DNA of 7,335 nt from an uncultured Clostridia bacterium (GTDB lineage: Bacteria; Bacillota; Clostridia; Lachnospirales; Lachnospiraceae): positions 1 to 7,335 of the forward strand of contig CALZBV010000124.1 of the NCBI GenBank assembly GCA_945622055.1. The letters are read 5' to 3'. The position numbers and the translations under genes were made by a program. The notes below the pieces were generated by a model. It had not been told where the DNA came from, made no database searches, and saw only the letters and a program-made list of their open reading frames with translations. Shown here piece by piece: positions 1-6,581 of this stretch. The first letter of the stretch is position 1. Every line of letters starts with the position of its first letter.

Positions 1-41
1 ACCCCATAGCCTTTCCCGGAAATTCTCTGTCCCCGAGGTGC

Positions 42-1733
42 TTAGTGTGACAGCACGCTGTTCACACTTTCCTTTAAAATGGTTTCGTTGATTGGCTTTG
101 TTATATAATCAATGGCACCAAGCCTTTCACTTTTTCTGATTGTTTCAATATCTTTATCGCCGGTCAGAAAGATTACCTTCAGCCTGCGGACATTTCCGCG
201 AATCCACTCCAGCACCTCAAACCCGTTCATTCCCGGCATCTCCATATCCAACAGACAGAGATCATATTCGGTTTCCTTTAAATAATCAATTCCTTCCTGC
301 CCGGTGTAGGCAGAGGTCAGACTGTAATTTTCCCCTGCCAGAATATGCTGCAGCATCACATGGGTAATCAGGTCATCATCAATCAGAAGAATGTTTACGG
401 AACGGTTAAAGTTCATCTGCCTCATCTCATACTGCATATCCTCATCTATCATATCCAGCATAATCTGTGCAATCTTCGGGTCAAACTGCGTTCCCATACC
501 CTTTGCAATCTGTTCCCGCACCGCAGCCTGTGACATCGTACTGTGATAGCTCCGGTTACTGGTCATTGCATCATAGGCATCTGCAACACTGATGATTCTT
601 GCAACCAGCGGGATATTCTCTCCCTCCAGTCCGTTCGGATACCCCTTTCCGTCATAGCGTTCATGATGCCACCGCGCACCAACCGCAAGGTCAGGAATCA
701 CATCAATGCCACGTAAAATCTGGTAGCCTGCCACCGTATGAAGCTTAATCTGCTCATATTCCTCCTCGGTCAGCCTGCCCTTTTTGTTGATGATTCCGTC
801 ATTGACGCTGATTTTACCTACATCATGAAGAATTCCGATGTAGTAAGCCTCCTTCTGTGCCTGCTCATCCCCGCCCAGACGGTACATAATCTCTCGCGCA
901 TACTGTGCGACACGGAAGGAATGTCCTTTGGTATAGCGGTCCTTCGCCTCCACGGTTCCGCTGAGAACCTCAATCAGCTGCTCACTCAGCCGTTCCTGGT
1001 GGTTCTGCAGAGACTCCAGCTTTCGGTTTTCATCCATAATCAGCTGCTTCATCTGTTTTTCCGCATCCATATCACGCTGTGACTGAATGTAAGTAAACAG
1101 CATAATCAGCCCGGCAGAAATCGTGACGTTCAGAACCGAATACTCCGGAACTGCCATCTGCACTACGTACGAAATAACCGGAAGGACCATCATGAACAGC
1201 ATGTATACCAGCTCCCGCCGCCGAAAGGTCCTGAAATACCGGAGCAGAAGAAAGAGCGCCATAAGATACAGCGTGCACGGAATGAGCTGTGTCAGAAAAA
1301 AGAGCTTTCCTCTCACGTAGCAGTTTTCGTTATTCAGATAGCAAAGGTGGTTGACCGGCAGCGTTACCGCAAGGAGCAGCTGAACTGCCAGACCTGCTTT
1401 CGCAGCCTTCATCAGACGTCCGGATAAGGCTCTCTTCTGGCTGATGCTTGAATAAATCCAGCCAAACATTGAAAACAGAAGAACGCCCGCTGCCGCATAG
1501 TATCCCATCAGTCCAAAAAACGTCTGTATCAGATAGGACGCCAGCCCCGGAACTCCCCGGAACAGAAAATCACTCAAATTTCCAAGCAGCATCCCGATAT
1601 TACCTGCCAGAACGGCCATAAACCAATGATTAAGTTTTGTTTTTTCTTTTCCCTCCAGAAACTGATTTGCCAAAAGCATCAGACAAATCAGCAGACTGAA
1701 GCTATCTAGTGCAATATTAACATCTTTTATCAT
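42..1733 (-). CDS. Seven-TM membrane HD-GYP cyclic-dinucleotide phosphodiesterase with C-terminal receiver domain
   Basis: This 563-aa protein most likely hydrolyses cyclic di-GMP (or 3',3'-cGAMP) at the inner face of the membrane. Residues about 8-216 hold roughly seven hydrophobic segments (near 8-25, 36-55, 66-95, 112-130, 144-166, 174-193, 198-216) with positively charged cytoplasmic loops. A short charged, coiled-coil-like linker (220-255) follows. The HD-GYP domain spans about 257-430 and keeps its metal and signature residues: H271, H303-D304 with K307 (HDVGK), H332, H356-H357-E358, D361 and GYP 364-366, and D385. A receiver domain follows (447-563) with the acidic pocket D452-D454, phosphoacceptor D496 in LLDMEMPGMNG, T524 and K546 of the TKP motif, so it should be phosphorylatable. 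The ATG overlaps the ileS stop as ATGA, which implies translational coupling. Receiver domains usually precede HD-GYP, so the order here is reversed. The sensory ligand, the partner kinase and the exact nucleotide are unknown. The domain calls are firm; the substrate is inferred from the family. Confidence 0.93.
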   Translation of the reverse strand: MIKDVNIALDSFSLLICLMLLANQFLEGKEKTKLNHWFMAVLAGNIGMLLGNLSDFLFRGVPGLASYLIQTFFGLMGYYAAAGVLLFSMFGWIYSSISQKRALSGRLMKAAKAGLAVQLLLAVTLPVNHLCYLNNENCYVRGKLFFLTQLIPCTLYLMALFLLLRYFRTFRRRELVYMLFMMVLPVISYVVQMAVPEYSVLNVTISAGLIMLFTYIQSQRDMDAEKQMKQLIMDENRKLESLQNHQERLSEQLIEVLSGTVEAKDRYTKGHSFRVAQYAREIMYRLGGDEQAQKEAYYIGILHDVGKISVNDGIINKKGRLTEEEYEQIKLHTVAGYQILRGIDVIPDLAVGARWHHERYDGKGYPNGLEGENIPLVARIISVADAYDAMTSNRSYHSTMSQAAVREQIAKGMGTQFDPKIAQIMLDMIDEDMQYEMRQMNFNRSVNILLIDDDLITHVMLQHILAGENYSLTSAYTGQEGIDYLKETEYDLCLLDMEMPGMNGFEVLEWIRGNVRRLKVIFLTGDKDIETIRKSERLGAIDYITKPINETILKESVNSVLSH

Positions 1734-4700
1734 GCTTCCTTCTTTACGCCAATTGTCACCGGCTCACCGTTCAGGTCCCAATCCTTCACAAAGCCGTCGG
1801 TGCTTCCAAATACAACATTATCTGCAAGTACGACCTTCTTCACCTCTGCCTCATTTTTTGCAAACAGCTCCGAAAGTCTGTCGTTTCCATTGATATACAG
1901 GGTGATGTGGTCCATCACCTCAAAGCCCGCATCCTTACGCATTGTCTGAACCTTGGATATCAGCTCTCTTACGTAGCCTTCCTCCACCAGCTCAGCCGTC
2001 AGGTTCGTATCCAGAACTACCGTTACCCCGCCGTCAGCCTCGGTAACGTAGCCCTCCTTCTTGACAGACTCAATCAGAAGGTCCTCTGCGGTCAGGTCCT
2101 CTGCCGTACCTTCTACCGTTACGGTAAGCTTTCCGGTAGCACCAAGCTCATCCATTGCTGCATTGCCGTCAAGCCCGGCAAGCACGGTACGAAGTGCATT
2201 CAGTCTGCTTCCGAAACGTCTTCCGAGTGTCTTTAGCTGTGGCTTAAAGGTGTATGAGGTGAAGCTTCTCACATCCTGCGTAAACTGTACTTCCTTGACA
2301 TTCAGCTCATCTGCAATAATCTCGCGGAAGAACTCCGGAAGCTCACCCTCCTCAGACTTCACATACATTGTCTGAACCGGCTGACGCTGCTTGATGTTCG
2401 CGGTATTTCTTGCTGCACGGCCAAGCACAACAATTTTGAGTACACGCTCCATGTTTTCTTCCAGGCTCTTATCAATCTTTGCAGGCTCCACCTCCGGAAA
2501 ATCACAAAGATGAACGCTCTCAGGAGCCGTCTTGTCAATGCTGCAGACGAGGTTGCGGTAAATTGCCTCAGACATGAAAGGAATCATCGGTGCCGCTGTC
2601 TTTGCAATCGTAACCAGAGCCGTGTAAAGCGTCATGTACGCGTTGACCTTATCCTGTTCCATGCCCTTTGCCCAGAAACGCTCTCTGCCACGACGAACGT
2701 ACCAGTTACTCATCTCATCCACGAACTCCTGAAGTGCTCTTGCAGCCTCCGGAATACGATAGCCCGAAAGGTTGTCATCCACCGCACCAACCACGGTATT
2801 TAACTTGGAAAGGAGCCACTTATCCATAACGGAAAGCTTCTCATAATCCAGCGTGTACTTCGTTGCATCAAACTCGTCAATGTTTGCATACAGAACAAAG
2901 AATGCATAGGTATTCCAAAGCGTACCCATGAACTTTCTCTGTCCTTCCACTACCGCCTTATCGTGGAAACGGTTCGGCAGCCACGGTGCAGAGTTGATGT
3001 AGAAATACCAGCGGATTGCGTCCGCGCCGAACTTGTTCAGCGCATCAAACGGGTCTACGGCATTTCCCTTACTTTTACTCATCTTCTGCCCATTCTCGTC
3101 CTGCACATGTCCGAGCACGATAACATTCTCATACGGAGCCTTGTTAAACAGAAGCGTGGACTCCGCAAGCAAAGAATGGAACCAGCCTCTCGTCTGGTCA
3201 ACAGCCTCGGAAATAAACTGCGCCGGAAACTGCTGCTCAAACAGCTCTTTATTTTCAAACGGATAATGATGCTGTGCGAATGGCATTGCACCGGAGTCAA
3301 ACCAGCAGTCAAGTACCTCCGGTACACGGTGCATCTTGCCTCCGCACTCCGGACAGTTAAGGGTAATCGCATCGATGTACGGACGATGGAATTCCACGGT
3401 CTTTGCCTCTTCCATTCCGCTCATCCGGTACAGCTCCTCACGACTCTCCACACAATGTCTGTGTCCGCAGAAACACTCCCAGATATTAAGAGGCGTTCCC
3501 CAGTAACGGTTACGGGAGATTGCCCAGTCCTGAATGTTCTCCAGCCAGTTGCCGAAGCGTCCCTTGCCGATGGATTCCGGAATCCAGTTAATCGTGTTGT
3601 TGTTGCGGATCAGATCGTCCTTTACCGCAGTTTCCTTGATGTACCAGGATTCTCTTGCATAGTAGATAAGAGGCGTATCACATCTCCAGCAGTGCGGATA
3701 GCTGTGCTCAAACTTCGGTGCGTCAAAAAGAAGTCCTTTTTTCTCAAGGTCTGCAAGTACCATCGGGTCTGCCTTCTTCACAAAAACACCTGCATACGGG
3801 GTCTCGGCAGTCAGCTCACCCTTTCCGTCAACGAGCTGCACAAACGGAAGGTCATATGCCTTGCCGACCTTGGCATCGTCTTCACCGAAGGCCGGAGCAA
3901 TATGAACGACACCGGTACCATCCGTAAGCGTTACATAGGTGTCGCAAACCACATAATACGCCTTCTTGTTCTGCTTTTTGCAAATCTCAACCGCACAGTC
4001 AAACAGCGGCTCATATTCCTTATATTCCAAATCCTTACCGGTACAGGTCTCCAGTACCGTATAAGCCGGCTTTGCCTCTACCCCCTTCTCCGGGTCAGCC
4101 TTTACGGCAAGCTTTCCAAGCACGGTATCCAAAAGTGCCTCTGCCATGTAGTACGTATATCCGTCTGCCGCCGCAACCTTGGCATAACGCTCATCCGGGT
4201 TTACGCAAAGCGCAACGTTACTCGGAAGTGTCCACGGCGTCGTCGTCCATGCCAGAATGTATGCCTCCTCGCCAACCACCTTAAAGCGGGCAACTGCAGA
4301 ACGCTCCTTGACATCCTTATAGCCCTGCGCCACCTCCGCAGAGGAAAGCGGGGTTCCGCAGCGCGGACAATACGGAACAATCTTAAAGCCCTTATACAAA
4401 AGTCCCTTGTCCCAGATCTGACGGAGTGCCCACCACTCAGACTCAATGTAGCTGTCGTGATAGGTAACATACGGGTCGTCCATGTCAGCCCAGAATCCAA
4501 CGGTACCGGAGAAATCCTCCCACATGCCCTTGTACTTCCAGACACTTTCCTTACACTTATCAATGAACGGAGCAATACCATACTGCTCAATCTGATCCTT
4601 TCCGTCCAGACCGAGAAGCTTCTCCACCTCGATTTCTACCGGAAGTCCGTGGGTATCCCAGCCGGCCTTTCTCGGTACCATATAACCCTTCATGGTGCGG

Positions 4701-4915
4701 TAGCGCGGAATCATATCCTTAATGACACGGGTCAATACATGGCCGATGTGCGGCTTACCGTTTGCGGTAGGCGGTCCGTCATAGAAGGTATAGGTCTTGC
4801 CCTTCTTTCTCGCCTCAATACTCTTCTCGAAAATCTGCTCATCCTTCCAGAATTTTTCGATTTCCTTTTCTCTCTCCACGAAATTCATATTCGTGTCAAC
4901 CTTGTTGTACAGCAT
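1730..4915 (-). CDS. ileS: Isoleucyl-tRNA synthetase, long (IleS2-like) type
   Basis: This 1061-aa cytoplasmic class I synthetase charges tRNA-Ile with isoleucine, using ATP. The catalytic core shows the HIGH motif at 56-59 (within GKPHIGHV) and KMSKS at 611-615. GWDTHGLPVEIEVEK at 85-99 is also typical of the family. The CP1 editing domain, which removes mischarged valine, runs about 205-400. It contains TTTPWTLPSN (224-233) and GTGVVHIAPAFGEDD (333-347), including H338 and D346. Cysteine pairs at 183/186, 409/412, 481/483 with 488, and 521/524 suggest zinc sites. The anticodon-binding domain starts near 690 and is followed by a long C-terminal extension. The length and motif wording fit the IleS2 (eukaryote-like) group rather than the roughly 930-aa IleS1. 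I chose ATG 4915 because AGGAGG sits 7 bases upstream and the protein then begins like its relatives. An in-frame ATG at 4996 is rejected because it lies inside the T-box terminator. A T-box leader upstream controls expression. The stop codon overlaps the downstream HD-GYP start. Confidence 0.98.
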   Translation of the reverse strand: MLYNKVDTNMNFVEREKEIEKFWKDEQIFEKSIEARKKGKTYTFYDGPPTANGKPHIGHVLTRVIKDMIPRYRTMKGYMVPRKAGWDTHGLPVEIEVEKLLGLDGKDQIEQYGIAPFIDKCKESVWKYKGMWEDFSGTVGFWADMDDPYVTYHDSYIESEWWALRQIWDKGLLYKGFKIVPYCPRCGTPLSSAEVAQGYKDVKERSAVARFKVVGEEAYILAWTTTPWTLPSNVALCVNPDERYAKVAAADGYTYYMAEALLDTVLGKLAVKADPEKGVEAKPAYTVLETCTGKDLEYKEYEPLFDCAVEICKKQNKKAYYVVCDTYVTLTDGTGVVHIAPAFGEDDAKVGKAYDLPFVQLVDGKGELTAETPYAGVFVKKADPMVLADLEKKGLLFDAPKFEHSYPHCWRCDTPLIYYARESWYIKETAVKDDLIRNNNTINWIPESIGKGRFGNWLENIQDWAISRNRYWGTPLNIWECFCGHRHCVESREELYRMSGMEEAKTVEFHRPYIDAITLNCPECGGKMHRVPEVLDCWFDSGAMPFAQHHYPFENKELFEQQFPAQFISEAVDQTRGWFHSLLAESTLLFNKAPYENVIVLGHVQDENGQKMSKSKGNAVDPFDALNKFGADAIRWYFYINSAPWLPNRFHDKAVVEGQRKFMGTLWNTYAFFVLYANIDEFDATKYTLDYEKLSVMDKWLLSKLNTVVGAVDDNLSGYRIPEAARALQEFVDEMSNWYVRRGRERFWAKGMEQDKVNAYMTLYTALVTIAKTAAPMIPFMSEAIYRNLVCSIDKTAPESVHLCDFPEVEPAKIDKSLEENMERVLKIVVLGRAARNTANIKQRQPVQTMYVKSEEGELPEFFREIIADELNVKEVQFTQDVRSFTSYTFKPQLKTLGRRFGSRLNALRTVLAGLDGNAAMDELGATGKLTVTVEGTAEDLTAEDLLIESVKKEGYVTEADGGVTVVLDTNLTAELVEEGYVRELISKVQTMRKDAGFEVMDHITLYINGNDRLSELFAKNEAEVKKVVLADNVVFGSTDGFVKDWDLNGEPVTIGVKKEA
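1737..1742 (-). promoter_or_regulatory. Weakly placed ribosome binding site of the HD-GYP gene, inside the ileS 3' end
   Basis: GAAGGA lies in the last codons of ileS with only 3 bases between it and the ATG at 1733, which is shorter than usual. Together with the 4-base ATGA overlap, this suggests that ribosomes finishing ileS reinitiate here, rather than initiating strongly and independently. There is no better-placed start nearby: the next Met (residue 19) falls inside the first membrane segment. Confidence 0.55.
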
Positions 4916-4922
4916 GCTTCGT

Positions 4923-4928
4923 CCTCCT
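4923..4928 (-). promoter_or_regulatory. Ribosome binding site of ileS
   Basis: A perfect AGGAGG lies 7 bases upstream of the ATG at 4915. It fixes this start over the in-frame ATG at 4996, which has no comparable site and falls in the leader terminator. Confidence 0.9.
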
Positions 4929-4956
4929 TTTACCTTGTACCTGAACGAAATCCGAT

Positions 4957-4994
4957 AAAAAGAAAGAGCCCCGCCCCCAAACAGGACGAGACTC
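4957..4994 (-). terminator. Leader terminator of the ileS T-box
   Basis: An 11-bp stem pairs GAGUCUCGUCC (4994-4984) with GGGCGGGGCUC (4976-4966), with several G-U pairs, around a 7-base loop. A run of nine bases follows, all U except one (4965-4957). It is a Rho-independent terminator that competes with the antiterminator for 4990-4984. Confidence 0.93.
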
Positions 4995-5018
4995 ATACAT
5001 TCTCGCTATACCACCCAT
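4981..5018 (-). promoter_or_regulatory. T-box antiterminator helix
   Basis: The lower helix pairs AUGGG (5018-5014) with CCUGU (4985-4981), including G-U pairs. The bulge is UGGUAUA (5013-5007, 7 bases, the canonical size). The upper helix pairs GCGAG (5006-5002) with CUCGU (4990-4986). The 3' strand is shared with the terminator's 5' arm, so the two folds exclude each other. Uncharged tRNA-Ile pairing to UGGU is expected to stabilise this fold and allow ileS transcription. Confidence 0.85.
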
Positions 5019-5229
5019 CTGCACTTCGGATTACCGTTCATACATCCTTTCTGTAACGGGAAAGCCCCGGCTCGGCCTACTGGGCAACGCCTTTCGTCCT
5101 GCGACTCAAAAGTGATTTTCCGGGCATCTGCTACTTGCACCCGGCTTCCACTCTCCCGGACTCGCTGTGCCTTTTGCTGATGTGTACTCTCTTTCTCAAC
5201 GTCTTTTCTTATTAAAGTTTCTTATTTTC

Positions 5230-5258
5230 AGTATAAGTACGAACTTAAAAAATGTCAA
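5230..5258 (-). promoter_or_regulatory. Sigma-A promoter of the ileS T-box operon
   Basis: The -35 box is TTGACA (5258-5253), the spacer is 17 bp and T-rich, and the -10 box is TATACT (5235-5230). Transcription should start about 5224-5222. Both boxes are near consensus, so basal initiation should be strong, leaving control to the T-box. The hexamer GTACTT occurs at 5262-5257 and again at 5240-5235, 22 bases apart, entering each box. This may be chance. Confidence 0.9.
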
Positions 5259-5305
5259 GTACCTTTTTCTGTGGAATGCCATATTTCCGGCACCTTCCAT
5301 ATTTC

Positions 5306-5336
5306 AAAAGCCGCCGCATAAATTTTCGCGGCGGCT
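5306..5336 (-). terminator. Intrinsic terminator after aroB
   Basis: A perfect 9-bp GC-rich stem (AGCCGCCGC at 5336-5328 with GCGGCGGCT at 5317-5309) has a 10-base A/T-rich loop and is followed by U residues to 5306. It begins 22 bases past the aroB stop and lies upstream of the ileS promoter, so it separates the two transcription units. The U tract is short (four), but the stem is strong. Confidence 0.88.
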
Positions 5337-5358
5337 CATAAAAACGGATTTATTCGCC

Positions 5359-6474
5359 TTACTTCATCGCAAGAATCACTTCACGTGCTTCCTCCTCGGA
5401 AACCGGTCTTGCAAAGTCATTCTCACCGATTTGCACGATGGAACCGATTCCCTTCTGAAGCACAAAGCGGAGCTGTCCGTTCTTTACCTTCTTGTCGGTG
5501 TAGAGCTTCTTTACCAGCTCCTCACGATTGATGTACTCCGGAATCTGCGTCGGAAGACAGGCGCGGTCAAGAAGTGCAGTCACGCGCTCTGCCTCTTCTG
5601 CCGTACAGTATCCAAACTTCTCCGACATCCGGGCCGCAGCAACGAGCCCGATAGCCACTGCCTCTCCATGAAGCAGACGGTATCCGCTCACAGTCTCGAT
5701 GGCGCGCCCTACGGTATGACCGAGATTTAATACTTCGCGAAGCCCGCTCTCCCGCTCATCCTTCATAACTACCTGGTACTTTATCCTGCAGTTCTCATGC
5801 GCAATTTTCCGGCAGACCGCATCATCATTTTCAAATACCTTTTCGATATTTTTCGAAAGATACTCAAAAAACTCGTAATTTGCAAGACAGGCATGCTTAA
5901 TCGTCTCCGCAAGACCACTGGAAAGCTGGCGTTTTGGAAGTGTTTTCCACGTTGCAATATCAATGTAAACCTTCTCCGGCTGGTTAAACAGGCCGATGAG
6001 ATTCGTCGCAAGCGGCGTATCAACCGCCGTTTTCCCACCTACAGAGGCATCCGCTGCCGCAAGCAGGGTCGTCGCATAGTTAATAAACGGCACGCCTCTT
6101 CCAAAGGTTCCTGCCACAAAACCGGCAAGATCCGTTACAACTCCGCCGCCCACTGCGATAATGCAGCAGTCTCTGCGAAAGCCCTTCGCAAGCATTGTAT
6201 CTTCGACATATTCCTTCACCTGTCTGGTCTTACTTTCCTCTCCTGCCAAAAAATCAATCAGCTCTGCCTGATAGCCTGCCAAAAGAAGCATCCGGTAAAT
6301 CCTTTCCGCATACAACGGCTTTACAATACTGTCTGTAACTACCGCAAACTTACGAATCTTCCCAACCAGACCATTCTTAATATCCTCAATCAGCTTCTCC
6401 TGCAGCTCATATCCGACTTCAATCTCATAGCTGTCATCAACAACCTTCTTTAATTCTACCTGAAATGTACTCAT
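5359..6474 (-). CDS. aroB: 3-dehydroquinate synthase (sugar-phosphate cyclase family), with two variant active-site residues
   Basis: This 371-aa cytoplasmic enzyme should convert DAHP to 3-dehydroquinate, the second step of the shikimate pathway, using NAD and a divalent metal. The NAD-binding N-terminal domain shows E79 and K82, GGGVVTDLAG (109-118, D115), R126 and TTLL 135-138. Metal ligands E190 (GLAETIK), H253 (NLGH) and H269 (LHGE) are present, as are D142, K148, N158, K193, R246, N250 and K328/K329. Length and collinearity with E. coli AroB support the call. Two positions differ from the Aspergillus/E. coli enzymes: T157 replaces the NAD-contacting Lys in PLGKN, and R257 replaces the second His of GHTxGHA (Aspergillus His275). 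I chose ATG 6474 because GAGGA lies 8 bases upstream; an in-frame GTG at 6489 overlaps that site. The gene has its own promoter and terminator, and no other aro gene is visible. A related sugar-phosphate cyclase is possible but less likely. Confidence 0.92.
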   Translation of the reverse strand: MSTFQVELKKVVDDSYEIEVGYELQEKLIEDIKNGLVGKIRKFAVVTDSIVKPLYAERIYRMLLLAGYQAELIDFLAGEESKTRQVKEYVEDTMLAKGFRRDCCIIAVGGGVVTDLAGFVAGTFGRGVPFINYATTLLAAADASVGGKTAVDTPLATNLIGLFNQPEKVYIDIATWKTLPKRQLSSGLAETIKHACLANYEFFEYLSKNIEKVFENDDAVCRKIAHENCRIKYQVVMKDERESGLREVLNLGHTVGRAIETVSGYRLLHGEAVAIGLVAAARMSEKFGYCTAEEAERVTALLDRACLPTQIPEYINREELVKKLYTDKKVKNGQLRFVLQKGIGSIVQIGENDFARPVSEEEAREVILAMK

Positions 6475-6482
6475 TCGCCTGT

Positions 6483-6487
6483 TCCTC
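6483..6487 (-). promoter_or_regulatory. Ribosome binding site of aroB
   Basis: GAGGA lies 8 bases upstream of ATG 6474. It overlaps the alternative GTG at 6489-6487, which therefore cannot use it. This decides the start. Confidence 0.75.
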
Positions 6488-6537
6488 ACTCTATTTTATT
6501 GCATTTACTGTTTTATTTTACTGCAAAATCCATTTTC

Positions 6538-6566
6538 ATTATAGAGTGACTATGCAGGAAAATCAA
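6538..6566 (-). promoter_or_regulatory. Sigma-A promoter of aroB
   Basis: The -35 box is TTGATT (6566-6561), the spacer is exactly 17 bp, and the -10 box is the perfect consensus TATAAT (6543-6538). The predicted start near 6531 leaves an untranslated leader of roughly 57 bases that is A-rich. I see no riboswitch in it. Confidence 0.85.
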
Positions 6567-6579
6567 GAATAACCTTGAT
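6562..6579 (-). repeat. Short inverted repeat between the esterase stop and the aroB promoter
   Basis: ATCAAG (6579-6574) and CTTGAT (6567-6562) form a 6-bp palindrome with a 6-base gap, starting just after the esterase stop and running into the aroB -35 box. It could be a weak terminator for the upstream gene (TTTTCC follows) or an operator. Being short and AT-rich, it could also be chance. Confidence 0.35.
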
Positions 6580-6581
6580 AT

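Larger units (their letters stand above)
4957..5223 (-). promoter_or_regulatory. T-box riboswitch leader, tRNA-Ile specific
   Basis: This untranslated leader senses the charging state of tRNA-Ile and controls read-through into ileS and the gene after it. Early in the transcript a GA-rich segment (GAGAAAGAGAGUA, about 5198-5186) is typical of the lower Stem I. The Stem I distal region contains AGCGAG followed by a GAGAGUGGAAGCCGG stretch (about 5166-5141). The 3' side of the specifier loop reads AAAAUCACUUUUGAG, giving the specifier codon AUC (Ile) at 5116-5114 followed by the usual purine. Stem II/III-like sequence fills 5100-5025. The T-box core, GAUGGGUGGUAUAGCGAG (about 5019-5002), holds UGGU at 5013-5010, which complements the ACCA end of tRNA-Ile. 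An intrinsic terminator closes the leader. The start near 5223 is inferred from the promoter. The class is certain by pattern; the Ile assignment rests on the AUC codon, the discriminator match and the downstream gene, which all agree. Confidence 0.95.

Noticed and set aside
1..41. Start of a further minus-strand gene (ATG at 7-5) or a terminator after the HD-GYP gene
   Set aside because: Only two codons of any such gene would be in view, the purine-rich site is too close to the ATG, and no stable hairpin with a U tract is visible in these 41 bases.
4916..4996. N-terminal extension of IleRS from an in-frame ATG at 4996
   Set aside because: The extra 27 codons lie in the T-box terminator and the leader. 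There is no ribosome site there, whereas AGGAGG stands 7 bases before ATG 4915.
2963..5056. A 697-codon open frame on the plus strand opposite ileS
   Set aside because: It is a shadow of the biased codons of ileS. The translation is low-complexity in style and rich in Arg, Leu and His with no recognisable domain, it crosses the T-box terminator, and the ileS reading is beyond doubt.
5167..5730. A 187-codon open frame on the plus strand across the ileS promoter and aroB 3' end
   Set aside because: It runs antisense through the T-box 5' region, a promoter, a terminator and aroB, with no ribosome site and no recognisable protein pattern.
6475..6489. GTG start five codons upstream for AroB
   Set aside because: The GTG overlaps the GAGGA that serves ATG 6474, and the added residues (RNRR) do not resemble AroB N-termini.
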